Below, in pieces: positions 1 to 8,120 of a DNA stretch of 64,000 nt. Source of the DNA: Ruegeria lacuscaerulensis (GTDB taxonomy: Bacteria; Pseudomonadota; Alphaproteobacteria; Rhodobacterales; Rhodobacteraceae); assembly GCF_013034685.1 (NCBI RefSeq), contig NZ_WQGO01000007.1:1-64000 (forward strand), in the 5' to 3' direction. The notes under the pieces were generated by a model. The model saw only the letters and a list, made by a program, of their open reading frames with translations, was not told the origin of the DNA and searched no databases. The first letter of the stretch is position 1. Each line of letters begins with the position of its first letter. Position numbers and translations under genes: made by a program.

Positions 1-2
1 AG

Positions 3-479
3 ATTTCGATGACTGTGAACGGCGTAGCTGTGAGCGGTGATGTTGAGGGTCGGACGTTATTGTCTGGATTTTTGCGTGAACATTTGGGGATGACTGGTAC
101 GCATGTTGGGTGTGACACGGCGCAATGTGGTGCGTGTGTTGTGCATGTTGATGGTCAGGCTGTGAAGTCATGCAACATGCTTGCGCTTGAGGCGGACGGG
201 TCTGAGGTTGGCACGATTGAAGGTCAGGCGACTGCGGATGGGTCTTTGAACGTGATCCAGCAGGCCTTTCAGGATCATCACGGTCTTCAGTGCGGGTTCT
301 GCACGCCGGGGATGGTGATGAGTGCGGCGGCCTTGCTGAAGGACAATCCGCGTCCGACCGAGGCCGAGATCCGGCATTATCTGGAAGGCAACCTGTGCCG
401 GTGCACGGGCTATCATAACATCGTCAAGGCGATCATGGCCGCATCGGGTCAGGACGTGAGCAACATCGCTGCCGAATAA
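3..479 (+). CDS. coxS: CO dehydrogenase-type small subunit, 2Fe-2S (5' end outside window)
   Basis: Iron-sulfur subunit of a xanthine dehydrogenase/CO dehydrogenase family molybdenum hydroxylase; it passes electrons from the Mo site to FAD. Counting from the ATG at 9, Cys35, 40, 43 and 55 form the plant-ferredoxin type 2Fe-2S site and Cys95, 98, 130 and 132 the second 2Fe-2S domain. The frame stays open upstream of that ATG (codons for I-S) and family members usually begin a few residues earlier, so I treat the gene as 5'-partial. First of a coxS-coxL-coxM set; that order is typical of form II enzymes. Family assignment is firm, the physiological substrate is not. Confidence 0.93.
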   Translation: MSMTVNGVAVSGDVEGRTLLSGFLREHLGMTGTHVGCDTAQCGACVVHVDGQAVKSCNMLALEADGSEVGTIEGQATADGSLNVIQQAFQDHHGLQCGFCTPGMVMSAAALLKDNPRPTEAEIRHYLEGNLCRCTGYHNIVKAIMAASGQDVSNIAAE

Positions 480-489
480 GGCGGCGGGC

Positions 490-512
490 AAGAATTTTCG
501 TCGAAAATTCTT
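490..512. repeat. Perfect 11-bp inverted repeat in the coxS-coxL gap
   Basis: Arms AAGAATTTTCG (490-500) and CGAAAATTCTT (502-512) flank a single T. It is AT-rich against the coding background and lies 21 bases before the coxL ATG, next to the Shine-Dalgarno GGGAGGAG. From memory, very similar palindromes recur between genes in Roseobacter-group genomes; I cannot count copies here. It could be a protein-binding site or a small mobile or structural repeat. Confidence 0.7.
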
Positions 513-533
513 TTCCAGGGAGGAGATCAAGCA

Positions 534-2894
534 ATGCCCAAAGACAGTGGCATCGGAGCCAGTTCCAAGCGGCGCGAGGACGTGCGCTTTCTGACCGGAG
601 CAGGCAATTACACCGACGACATCAACGTGGCCGGACAGGCCTATGTGTATTTCCTGCGCTCGGATATCGCGCATGGTCGGATCACCAGCATCGACACTTC
701 GGCGGCCGAGGCCATGCCCGGTGTGGTCCGGGTATTCACCGGCAAGGATTTCGAAGGGGTGGGCGGCATCCCCTGCGGCTGGGAGGTGACCGACAAGCAC
801 GGTGCGCCCATGCAGGAACCGGCGCACCCCATTCTGGCGCAAGGTAAAGTGCGTCATGTGGGCGATCCCATCGCGGCCGTGGTGGCTGACAGCCTGGAAC
901 AGGCGCGCGACGCGGCCGAGGCGATCGATCTCGATATCGAAGAACTGCCCGCCGTGATCGACATGAAGGCCGCCGCGCAGGATGGTGCAACGCTGGTCCA
1001 TGACGATCTGAAGAACAACATCTGCTATGACTGGCAGCTGGGTGAGACCGATGATGCCAAGGTTAATGAGGTCTTTGCCAATGCGGCCCATGTGACCACG
1101 CTGGATCTGGTGAACAACCGTCTGGTTGCCAACCCGATGGAGCCGCGCGTGGCGGTGGCGGAATACAGCCGCGGGACCGAGGAGTATACGCTCTATACCA
1201 CCTCGCAGAACCCGCATGTGATCCGTCTGCTGATGTGCGCCTTTGTTCTGGGCCTGCCCGAGCATAAGGTCCGCGTGGTGGCCCCGGATGTGGGTGGCGG
1301 TTTTGGCACCAAGATCTTCCATTATGCGGAAGAGGCCTTTGTGACCTTTGCCGCCAAGGCCTGCAACCGGCCTGTGAAGTGGTCGGCCAGCCGGTCCGAG
1401 GCGTTCATGTCCGATGCTCATGGCCGCGACCATGTCAGCACGATCGAGTTGGCGCTGGATGCGGACAATAACTTTGTCGGTCTGCGCACCAACACCTTTG
1501 CGAACCTTGGCGCCTATCTGTCGACTTTTTCAAGTTCCGTGCCCACATGGCTGCACGGCACGCTGATGGCGGGCAATTACAAGACGCCGGTCATTCAGGT
1601 GAACGTGAAGGCGATGTTCACCAACACGGTGCCGGTGGATGCCTATCGCGGTGCAGGCCGGCCCGAGGCGACCTATCAGCTGGAGCGCGTCGTCGACAAA
1701 GCCGCGCGCGAGCTGGGGGTCGATCCGATTGCGCTGCGCCGTCAGAACTTCATCACTCAGTTCCCCTATGATACGCCGGTGGCGCTGACCTATGACACCG
1801 GGGATTACAACGGGACCATGGACAAGCTTGAGGCCGCCGCCGATCTGGCAGGCTTTGCCGCGCGGCGTGCGGAAAGCGAGGCCAAGGGCAAGCTGCGGGG
1901 CCTGGGCATCAACTGCTATATCGAGGCGTGCGGCATTGCACCCTCGAACATCGTTGGCATGCTGGGCGCGCGCGCGGGTCTTTATGACGCCGCGACCGTG
2001 CGGGTGAATGCCACCGGCTCGATCAGTGTCATGGTGGGGGCACACAGCCATGGGCAAGGGCATGAGACCGCCTTCCCGCAGGTTGTGGCCGACATGATCG
2101 GCATCGATGAATCGATGGTCGAGATCGTGCATGGCGACACCTCGAAGATCCCGTTTGGCATGGGCACCTATGGCTCGCGCTCGCTGGCGGTTTGCGGCTC
2201 GGCCATGGTCAAGGCCACCGAGAAGGTGATCGACAAGGCCAAGAAGATCGCCGCTCACCTGCTGGAGGCGTCGGAGGCTGATATTGAGCTGAAGGATGGT
2301 CAGTTCAGCGTGGCGGGCACCGATAAATCGGTGGCCTGGGGCGATGTGACCCTGACGGCCTATGTGCCGCATAACTACCCGCTGGAGGTCGAGCCGGGGC
2401 TGGAGGAGACCGCGTTTTACGACCCGGCCAACTTTACCTTCCCCTCGGGCGCCTATGCCTGCGAGGTCGAACTGGACCCCGAGACCGGCAAGGTCAGCAT
2501 CGAGGCCTTCACCGCCGCCGATGACTTTGGCAATATCGTCAACCCGATGATCGTGGATGGTCAGGTGCATGGCGGTATCGGTCAGGGTATCGGTCAGGCT
2601 CTGCTGGAGAACTGCGCCTATGACGAGAATGGCCAGCTGCTGAGCGCGTCCTTCATGGATTACGCCATGCCGCGCGCCGATGATGTGCCCTTCTACGGCG
2701 TGGATCATTCCAGCCAGACGCCATGCACGCATAACCCGCTGGGTGTGAAGGGCTGTGGTGAGGCTGGGGCCATTGGCTCGCCGCCGGCTGTGGTCAATGC
2801 GGTTCTGGATGCGATGAACTCGGGCGGCAAAGCGGTGGATCACATCGACATGCCGGTCAGCCCGTCGCGCGTCTGGGCGGCGATGAACAGCTGA
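534..2894 (+). CDS. coxL: Form II (putative) aerobic CO dehydrogenase large subunit
   Basis: Catalytic molybdopterin-binding subunit, 786 residues, the usual length. Residues 370-376 read AYRGAGR, the signature of form II CoxL; the CO-specific form I motif AYxCSFR is absent. The catalytic glutamate lies in the C-terminal [10 protein letters not shown] stretch (about E743). Strong Shine-Dalgarno GGGAGGAG 10 bases before the ATG. Sits between coxS and coxM in the form II order S-L-M. Form II enzymes are often annotated as CO dehydrogenases, but their CO-oxidising role is doubtful and another substrate is plausible. The long open frames on the opposite strand are coding shadows. Confidence 0.95.
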   Translation: MPKDSGIGASSKRREDVRFLTGAGNYTDDINVAGQAYVYFLRSDIAHGRITSIDTSAAEAMPGVVRVFTGKDFEGVGGIPCGWEVTDKHGAPMQEPAHPILAQGKVRHVGDPIAAVVADSLEQARDAAEAIDLDIEELPAVIDMKAAAQDGATLVHDDLKNNICYDWQLGETDDAKVNEVFANAAHVTTLDLVNNRLVANPMEPRVAVAEYSRGTEEYTLYTTSQNPHVIRLLMCAFVLGLPEHKVRVVAPDVGGGFGTKIFHYAEEAFVTFAAKACNRPVKWSASRSEAFMSDAHGRDHVSTIELALDADNNFVGLRTNTFANLGAYLSTFSSSVPTWLHGTLMAGNYKTPVIQVNVKAMFTNTVPVDAYRGAGRPEATYQLERVVDKAARELGVDPIALRRQNFITQFPYDTPVALTYDTGDYNGTMDKLEAAADLAGFAARRAESEAKGKLRGLGINCYIEACGIAPSNIVGMLGARAGLYDAATVRVNATGSISVMVGAHSHGQGHETAFPQVVADMIGIDESMVEIVHGDTSKIPFGMGTYGSRSLAVCGSAMVKATEKVIDKAKKIAAHLLEASEADIELKDGQFSVAGTDKSVAWGDVTLTAYVPHNYPLEVEPGLEETAFYDPANFTFPSGAYACEVELDPETGKVSIEAFTAADDFGNIVNPMIVDGQVHGGIGQGIGQALLENCAYDENGQLLSASFMDYAMPRADDVPFYGVDHSSQTPCTHNPLGVKGCGEAGAIGSPPAVVNAVLDAMNSGGKAVDHIDMPVSPSRVWAAMNS

Positions 2895-2908
2895 GTTGAG
2901 AGGGTGGA

Positions 2909-2953
2909 CCGGGGGCCAGCCCCCGGACCCCCGAGGTATTTTTGAACAGAAGA
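2909..2953. repeat. GC-rich hairpin followed by a conserved-looking tail, coxL-coxM gap
   Basis: CCGGGGGC (2909-2916) and GCCCCCGG (2919-2926) form a perfect 8-bp stem, followed by ACCCCCGAGGTATTTTTG and an A/G-rich tail ending GAACAGAAGAAG. From memory this hairpin plus GAGGTATTT tail recurs in intergenic gaps of Roseobacter-group genomes. It could tune the coxL/coxM mRNA ratio as a mid-operon hairpin. It is absent from the other gaps I read in this window. Confidence 0.55.
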
Positions 2954-2997
2954 AGGGCGGGGCGTGCCGTGTCCTGATTTTGGAAAGGAAAAGCGGA

Positions 2998-3789
2998 ATG
3001 TATAATTTCGAGTTTGAGAAGCCCTCGACCATCGCCGATGCGGTGACTGCGTTGGGGGCTGAGGATGCGCAGGCGTTGGGGGGTGGTCAGACGCTGATCC
3101 CGACGTTGAAGCAGCGGTTGGCGGCGCCCTCGGCGCTGGTGTCGCTGAGCGGGATTGCCGAGATGCAAGGGGTTTGCATCGAGGATGATGGCTCGGTCGC
3201 TATCGGTGGGGCGACGACCCACGCCACGGTGGCGCGCGAGGCGGTGGCAAGCTATCCGGCGCTGGCAGCATTGGCGGGGCAAATCGGGGATCCGGCAGTG
3301 CGCAATCGCGGCACCATTGGTGGCTCGGTGGCCAATAACGATCCGGCGGCCTGTTATCCGGCGGGTGTGTTGGGCTCGGGCGCAACTATTGTGACCAATG
3401 CGCGGCAGATCGCGGCGGATGATTTCTTTCAGGGCATGTTCACCACGGCACTGGACGAGGGTGAGATCATCACATCCATCCGCTTCCCGGTGCCGCAGGC
3501 GGCGAGCTATCAGAAGTTCCTGCAGCCGGCCTCGCGCTTTGCGTTGGTGGGTGTCTATCTGGCGCGGTTTGCGGATAGTGTCCGCGTGGCCGTGACCGGT
3601 GCCAGCGAGGACGGCGTGTTCCGCTGGTCCGAGGCTGAGGAAGCCCTGACAAAAGAGTTCCGCGCCGACGCGCTGATGGGTCTCAAGGTTAACCCGATGA
3701 ACATGATCGGCGATCTGCATGGCAGCAAAGACTACCGCGCGCATCTGGTCAGCGTCATGACCAAACGCGCCGTACAAGCCTGCGCGTAA
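2998..3789 (+). CDS. coxM: CO dehydrogenase-type medium subunit, FAD-binding
   Basis: FAD-binding subunit of the molybdenum hydroxylase, taking electrons from CoxS. Residues 28-35 (GGGQTLIP) and 106-117 (TIGGSVANNDPA) match the two FAD-contact motifs of the family. I start it at the ATG at 2998, preceded by GGAAAGGAA, giving 263 residues with the typical MYNFEFEKP N-terminus; the frame is open back to 2896 but that part is the hairpin repeat. Last gene of the cox set, closed by a strong terminator. Confidence 0.92.
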   Translation: MYNFEFEKPSTIADAVTALGAEDAQALGGGQTLIPTLKQRLAAPSALVSLSGIAEMQGVCIEDDGSVAIGGATTHATVAREAVASYPALAALAGQIGDPAVRNRGTIGGSVANNDPAACYPAGVLGSGATIVTNARQIAADDFFQGMFTTALDEGEIITSIRFPVPQAASYQKFLQPASRFALVGVYLARFADSVRVAVTGASEDGVFRWSEAEEALTKEFRADALMGLKVNPMNMIGDLHGSKDYRAHLVSVMTKRAVQACA

Positions 3790-3810
3790 CCGCCTAGAAA
3801 AACGAACCCA

Positions 3811-3841
3811 AAAGCCCCGCAACAAAAGCGGGGCTTTTTTT
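3811..3841 (+). terminator. Rho-independent terminator after coxM
   Basis: Stem AAAGCCCCGC (3811-3820) / GCGGGGCTTT (3828-3837), loop AACAAAA, followed by more T residues on the + strand. On the - strand it overlaps the last codon of the RpiR gene and ends in four T residues, so it may act in both directions. Confidence 0.9.
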
Positions 3842-4739
3842 ATCGCCGGATACGTGGCGTTTTGGAGGGAGCCCAATACGCGCCGTTTTGTTCCCTGGCC
3901 TTTTCGTAGGCCTGAACTTGGTTCAGGGCGTCCGCTCCGCCTGCGTCGAACAAGTGCCCAAGAAGGCATTCAAGGACAGCCATTGCGCCGGAATATGTAG
4001 AAAAGTGATGCAGGGATCTTGTGCTGACCGGGAACAGGACGTCGGGTTGAATGCCTGGTGCGACCACCTCGCTGTCGGTGATCAGGATGAGGCGCATCCG
4101 GCGGGCTAGCGCAGAGCGCATCGATTGGATTGTATCTGCGGAATAGGGGTGAACGGTGATGGCCAGCAGGCAGTCTTGCTGTGTCGCGTCCACGAGGTCA
4201 TCGCTGGCTGCGCCAACATGTCGTGGGATCAACTGTATTCCGGGATGTGCCATTCGGCCCACATACGAGAAATAGTAGGATAGCGCATAGCTGGCGCGGG
4301 TGGCGGTGACAAAGCAGCGCCGAGAGGACGTGATGACATCCAGCGCCAGCGCCGTTTTTTCGGGCGTCATCAACCGAAGGGATCGGGTTGTTACATTCAG
4401 TGTGGTTTCGGCGAATTTGGCCTGTGCCTGATCGGCGGGCGTGCCTTCGCGCAATTCCGCTACCCAGCTTTGGTTCAGGTGTCGCTCCCGATCAGTTAGC
4501 AGAGCATGGCGAAAGGGTGCGCGGAAGGCCTCGTAGCTGTCATACCCAAGTCTTTCGGACAGCCGGACCAACACATTGGTGCTTACGCCGATCTTGTCGG
4601 CAGACACTCGGATTGGGTCCAGCGCTATATTGCCGGGATGGTCGAGTACATATTTTGCGGCCGCTTGCAGGGCTGGGGGCAACTGATCGATTGTACTGCG
4701 CAAGCGTCGGGTTAGGGAATTGAGTGTCATGTTCCCCAT
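3840..4739 (-). CDS. MurR/RpiR family transcriptional regulator
   Basis: N-terminal HTH_6 domain (about residues 1-80, beginning MTLNSLTRRLRSTIDQLPPA, with the recognition region VSADKIGVSTNVLVRLSERLG) and a C-terminal SIS sugar-isomerase-like effector domain (about 125-260). 299 residues, normal for the family. I start at the ATG at 4739 (MGNMTLNS); the ATG at 4730 is nearly as good, and the longer open frame to 4868 would run across the divergent promoter. Transcribed away from the BKACE/aminotransferase pair, so it probably controls that pair; palindromic sites lie in the gap. The effector is unknown; in proteobacteria such RpiR proteins often serve amino-acid or amine catabolism. Confidence 0.85.
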   Translation of the reverse strand: MGNMTLNSLTRRLRSTIDQLPPALQAAAKYVLDHPGNIALDPIRVSADKIGVSTNVLVRLSERLGYDSYEAFRAPFRHALLTDRERHLNQSWVAELREGTPADQAQAKFAETTLNVTTRSLRLMTPEKTALALDVITSSRRCFVTATRASYALSYYFSYVGRMAHPGIQLIPRHVGAASDDLVDATQQDCLLAITVHPYSADTIQSMRSALARRMRLILITDSEVVAPGIQPDVLFPVSTRSLHHFSTYSGAMAVLECLLGHLFDAGGADALNQVQAYEKAREQNGAYWAPSKTPRIRR

Positions 4740-4740
4740 A

Positions 4741-4781
4741 AAAACAAATGTTTTGAAAAAGGCAAATTGAAAACATTGAAG
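4741..4781. promoter_or_regulatory. Candidate RpiR operator region
   Basis: AAAACAAATGTTTT (4741-4754) is an inverted repeat with 6-bp arms AAAACA/TGTTTT. A related element TTGAAAACATTGAAG follows at 4767-4781, with the shared AAAACA core repeated about 26 bases on. Both lie in the divergent gap between the RpiR gene and the BKACE gene, where an autoregulatory operator is expected. Confidence 0.45.
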
Positions 4782-4819
4782 CGAACCGTCATGTCCGAGG
4801 TGTTCAAAAGGATGTGCCA

Positions 4820-5587
4820 ATGTCTGCCCAGAAGACGCCCAACAAACCCTATGTTCTGGTTGCGCCAAACGGGGCGCGGCGCGGGCTTAAGGATCATGCC
4901 CATCTACCAGTGACGCTGGATGAGATCACGGCGACGGCGCAGGAATGTCATGGGGCCGGGGCGCAGGGTCTTCACCTACATATACGCGATACGCAGGGAC
5001 GGCATAGTTTGGACGCGGGGCAATATCTGGAAACGATTGCCGAGCTGCGTAGACAAGTCCCGACGCTGGACATCCAGATCACAACCGAAGCGGTCGGTCT
5101 GTATGACGTGCAAGCACAGTACGACTGTCTGGCCGGGGTGAGGCCGGGTTGGGCCTCGGTTTCTGTGCGCGAGATTGCGCGTGCGCCGGACCTCGCAGAT
5201 CGGGTTTATGGGCTATGTGCCGAACAGGGGACGCGGGTTCAGCATATTCTTTATAATGCAGCAGACGTTGCTTTGTTGGCGCAATGGCGCGCGTCGGGCA
5301 TAGTGCGAATGGAACAGTCGGAGCATCTGTTGGTTCTGGGGCGGTATTCGGCAGGGATGAATTCATCGCCCGAGGATTTGGACAGGTTGCCGCCGGTCGA
5401 TGGGCCCTGGATGGTCTGTGCTTTTGGGCCGCGGGAACATGCGTGCCTTGCGATGGCTGCGAAAAAGGGTGGAGACGTGCGTGTCGGGTTTGAAAACAGT
5501 CTGACGGACCACGCCGGAACCCCTTGGGCCGACAACGCGGCATCTGTTGCCGCTTTGGTAGAAACTTTGAAAGGTATCAGATCATGA
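4820..5587 (+). CDS. beta-keto acid cleavage enzyme (BKACE, DUF849 family)
   Basis: BKACE enzymes condense a beta-keto acid with acetyl-CoA and cleave it to acetoacetate plus a new acyl-CoA, using a metal held by histidines. His52 and His54 in LHLHIRD match the metal-binding H-x-H; the C-terminal VGFENSL segment is also conserved. 255 residues, slightly short for the family (about 270-310). ATG at 4820 is chosen because AAAGGA lies 7 bases upstream; a GTG at 4814 is the alternative. Its stop overlaps the next gene's start by 4 bases (ATGA), so the pair is translationally coupled. The beta-keto acid used cannot be read from sequence. Confidence 0.88.
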   Translation: MSAQKTPNKPYVLVAPNGARRGLKDHAHLPVTLDEITATAQECHGAGAQGLHLHIRDTQGRHSLDAGQYLETIAELRRQVPTLDIQITTEAVGLYDVQAQYDCLAGVRPGWASVSVREIARAPDLADRVYGLCAEQGTRVQHILYNAADVALLAQWRASGIVRMEQSEHLLVLGRYSAGMNSSPEDLDRLPPVDGPWMVCAFGPREHACLAMAAKKGGDVRVGFENSLTDHAGTPWADNAASVAALVETLKGIRS

Positions 5588-6900
5588 GCCACGTTTTTCC
5601 ACGCCATACCAAGGCTGATCTGCCAACTGCTGTTGGAGGCGACGGATGCTATCTGATCGACTCTCGGGGGCGTCGGTATTTGGATTGTGGCGATGCGGCT
5701 GTGTCTTGCCTTGGCCACTCGGATCCTGCGGTGATTGCCGCTGTTCAAGAGCAGGTTGGAAAGATCGCGTTTGCCCATTCGGGGTTCATGACTTCGGAAC
5801 CGGCCGAGGCGTTGGCGGATCTGCTGATCAAACACGCGCCGGGTGATCTGGACCGCGTTTATTTTGTATCGGGCGGATCCGAGGCGACCGAGGCGGCGAT
5901 AAAACTGGCGCGACAGTATTTTCTTGAGATCGGGCAACCAGACCGGTGTCATGTGATTGCGCGTCGTCAAAGCTATCACGGGAACACCTTGGGGGCCTTA
6001 TCGGCCGGCGGGAACGCATGGCGGCGCGCGCAGTTTGCGCCGATGCTGATCGAGATGTCTCATATCCCGGCCTGCTACGAATACGGCGAGAAACCCGAGG
6101 ATGAGAGTAGCTTTGACTATGGCCAGAGGGTCGCAAACGCGCTTGAGGCAGAAATCCTGCGGTTGGGACCGGACAGCGTGATGGCGTTCATGGCCGAACC
6201 CGTAGTTGGGGCAACATTGGGTGCGGTACCGGCGGTCGAGGGGTATTTCAGACGAATCCGCGAGATTTGTGACCAGTACGGTGTGTTACTGATCCTGGAC
6301 GAAGTAATGTGCGGTATGGGGCGCACAGGGCATCTGTTCGCTTGCGATCATGAGGGTGTCGCCCCCGATATCCTGTGCATTGCCAAAGGTCTGGGGGCGG
6401 GATATCAGCCGATCGGGGCCATGATGTGCACCGGGAAGATTTATGACGCAGTCCGAGACGGCTCCGGCTTTTTTCAGCACGGTCACACCTATATTGGCCA
6501 CCCCGTTGCAACAGCAGCGGCACTTGCCGTTGTGACACAGATGATCGAGCGGGATCTGCCGCATCGCGTGATGCAGATGGGTTCGACGGTTCAGGACGCT
6601 TTGCTTGCCGAGTTCGGTCAGCACCCCAATGTCGGGGATATTCGGGGGCGGGGGCTTTTTCGTGGAATCGAGCTGGTCGCGAACCGTGCAACCAAAGCAC
6701 CCTTCGATCCGTCTCAGGGCGTAGCTGCCAAGATCAAAAAGGCCGCTTTAGCGGAAGGTTTGATCTGCTACCCGATGTCAGGCACACGCGATGGGCGATT
6801 CGGAGACCACGTTCTTTTGGCTCCTCCTTTCATTCTAAAGGAGACTCAGGTTGGCGAAATGGTCACAAAGTTGAGTAATTCTTTGGCCGCAGTCGTATAA
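5584..6900 (+). CDS. class III PLP-dependent aminotransferase
   Basis: Class III (omega) aminotransferase of 438 residues. Asp239 in ILDEVMCGMGRTG binds the PLP pyridine nitrogen and Lys268 in IAKGLGAGYQPIGA is the Schiff-base lysine. The start ATG lies in the ATGA overlap with the BKACE gene, with GAAAGG about 10 bases upstream; the frame's longer N-terminal extension is rejected. Coupling to BKACE suggests that it deaminates a beta-amino acid or related amine to the beta-keto acid that BKACE cleaves. Substrate (beta-alanine, taurine, 3-aminobutyrate-like) is not decidable from sequence. Confidence 0.9.
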   Translation: MSHVFPRHTKADLPTAVGGDGCYLIDSRGRRYLDCGDAAVSCLGHSDPAVIAAVQEQVGKIAFAHSGFMTSEPAEALADLLIKHAPGDLDRVYFVSGGSEATEAAIKLARQYFLEIGQPDRCHVIARRQSYHGNTLGALSAGGNAWRRAQFAPMLIEMSHIPACYEYGEKPEDESSFDYGQRVANALEAEILRLGPDSVMAFMAEPVVGATLGAVPAVEGYFRRIREICDQYGVLLILDEVMCGMGRTGHLFACDHEGVAPDILCIAKGLGAGYQPIGAMMCTGKIYDAVRDGSGFFQHGHTYIGHPVATAAALAVVTQMIERDLPHRVMQMGSTVQDALLAEFGQHPNVGDIRGRGLFRGIELVANRATKAPFDPSQGVAAKIKKAALAEGLICYPMSGTRDGRFGDHVLLAPPFILKETQVGEMVTKLSNSLAAVV

Positions 6901-6973
6901 CGTGTTTGTGTACTGACAACTACTGTGTAATTAATACACTTATTCATTATTTTATTGTGAATGGGTGTGAGTA

Positions 6974-7396
6974 ATGATCGCAGACATTTGGTCAAGTTTT
7001 CGGGCACTGCCACTATGGGTACAGTTATGGATGACGTTCATCCTTGTGCCTGTGAATCTCGGCACTCTGGCTTTTGTTGATCAACCGCAGGGTGCATTGA
7101 TTGCAGCCTTGGCCGTGACAGGAATGGCGTTGAATATTCCGATTATGAGGGCCGCACGCGGTATGTCCAAGGCCATGGCTCTGCCTCATCTGATCTGCTG
7201 GGTGCCGATGGTGGCGATCATCATAATCCTGCTAACGGATGGAACTCCGCTGACCACCGGATTTGTTCGGTTTCTGGTTCTGCTTTTGATCGTCGATCTG
7301 ATCTCATTGGGATTTGACTTAAACGACTCAATCGTGTGGCTGCGTGAACGGCAGGATGAACAGAAAAAAGCCCCCACGGCGGGGGGCTTTGAATAA
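6974..7396 (+). CDS. small membrane protein of unknown function
   Basis: 140 residues with about four hydrophobic segments (roughly 15-35, 40-60, 70-90 and 95-118), so probably an inner membrane protein. I recognise no functional domain. The upstream gap is AT-rich with GTGTA-ATTAA-TACAC at 6925-6939, possibly its own operator or promoter. Its last ten codons (KKAPTAGGFE) coincide with the hairpin that terminates infC from the other side, so the C-terminal tail is encoded by a terminator. Convergent with infC; no operon partner. Confidence 0.72.
   Translation: MIADIWSSFRALPLWVQLWMTFILVPVNLGTLAFVDQPQGALIAALAVTGMALNIPIMRAARGMSKAMALPHLICWVPMVAIIIILLTDGTPLTTGFVRFLVLLLIVDLISLGFDLNDSIVWLRERQDEQKKAPTAGGFE
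7364..7390 (-). terminator. infC terminator inside the 3' end of the convergent gene
   Basis: AAAGCCCCC (7367-7375) pairs with GGGGGCTTT (7382-7390). On the - strand the stem is followed by T6, so it is a good terminator for infC. On the + strand it lies within coding sequence of the small membrane protein and has only three T residues. Confidence 0.85.
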
Positions 7397-7412
7397 CATC
7401 CGGTAATTCTGA

Positions 7413-7961
7413 TTACTTCTGAGGAAGCGGCCCGATCATCATGATCATCTGACGGCCTTCCATTTTGGGCATGTTTTCGACCTTGCCCAGATCCTTGATG
7501 TCCTCTGCCACGCGCTCCAGCAGTTCACGCCCAAGATTCTGGTGTGCCATCTCACGGCCCCGGAAGCGCAGAGTGACTTTGACCTTGTCGCCCTTTTCCA
7601 GAAACTTGAAGACGTTCTTCATCTTGACGTCATAGTCATGCGTGTCGGTGTTGGGTCGGAACTTGACCTCTTTCACCTCGATGACTTTTTGCTTCTTACG
7701 CGCTTCGCTCTCGCGTTTCTGCTGTTCGTACTTGAACTTGCCAAAGTCCATGATCTTGCAGACCGGCGGGTTCGCGTTTGGCGAAATCTCGACCAGGTCT
7801 AAGCCCGCATCTGCGGCAAGTTGCATGGCTTTGGCGGGATGAACCACCCCGACGTTATCTCCATCAGCGCCGATCAGGCGGATTTCGGGGGCACGGATTC
7901 TTTCATTGACGCGCGGGCCGGTATCTCTCTGAGGCGGCGCGTTGTGAGGTCTGCGGGCTAT
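7413..7961 (-). CDS. infC: translation initiation factor IF-3, AUA start
   Basis: IF-3 binds the 30S subunit and discriminates against non-canonical start codons and wrong initiator tRNA. The conserved N-terminal segment ([20 protein letters not shown] then [13 protein letters not shown]) reads in frame upstream of the first ATG/GTG-type start. The only start that includes it and has a ribosome site is ATA at 7961-7959, with AAAGGA 8 bases upstream (7970-7975). That gives 182 residues, the normal IF-3 length; a start at 7847 would remove most of the N-domain. AUA parallels the AUU start of E. coli infC, which makes translation self-limiting. Terminator immediately downstream. Confidence 0.93.
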   Translation of the reverse strand: MARRPHNAPPQRDTGPRVNERIRAPEIRLIGADGDNVGVVHPAKAMQLAADAGLDLVEISPNANPPVCKIMDFGKFKYEQQKRESEARKKQKVIEVKEVKFRPNTDTHDYDVKMKNVFKFLEKGDKVKVTLRFRGREMAHQNLGRELLERVAEDIKDLGKVENMPKMEGRQMIMMIGPLPQK

Positions 7962-8081
7962 GGGTTCATTCCTTTGATGATTGCAGAAATTCGAGCCCGA
8001 AATTTAGACCGCTCCGGTGCCTGATTCAAGCGTGATCCACGCCAAAACGATGGAATTTCGGTGGTTTCACAGCAGGTTTAT

Positions 8082-8113
8082 GCGCCGGTCAGGGGTAACC
8101 CGGTGACCGGCGC
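8082..8113 (-). terminator. Strong hairpin downstream of fpr
   Basis: GCGCCGGTCA (8082-8091) and TGACCGGCGC (8104-8113) form a perfect 10-bp stem with a 12-base loop, 8 bases past the fpr stop. No T tract follows on the - strand, so it may be a 3'-end stabiliser or a weak/Rho-linked terminator. Confidence 0.55.
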
Positions 8114-8120
8114 GGCCTGA

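Noticed and set aside
168-1433. Long open frame on the - strand opposite coxS/coxL
   Set aside because: Lies antisense to well-conserved cox coding sequence; high GC makes long antisense frames common, and the translation shows no family motifs.
534-2894. Assignment as form I (true) CO dehydrogenase
   Set aside because: The large subunit has AYRGAGR instead of the form I AYxCSFR motif and the gene order is S-L-M.
1530-3032. 500-codon - strand frame opposite coxL
   Set aside because: Complete overlap with the catalytic subunit gene and His/Arg-rich translation typical of a shadow frame.
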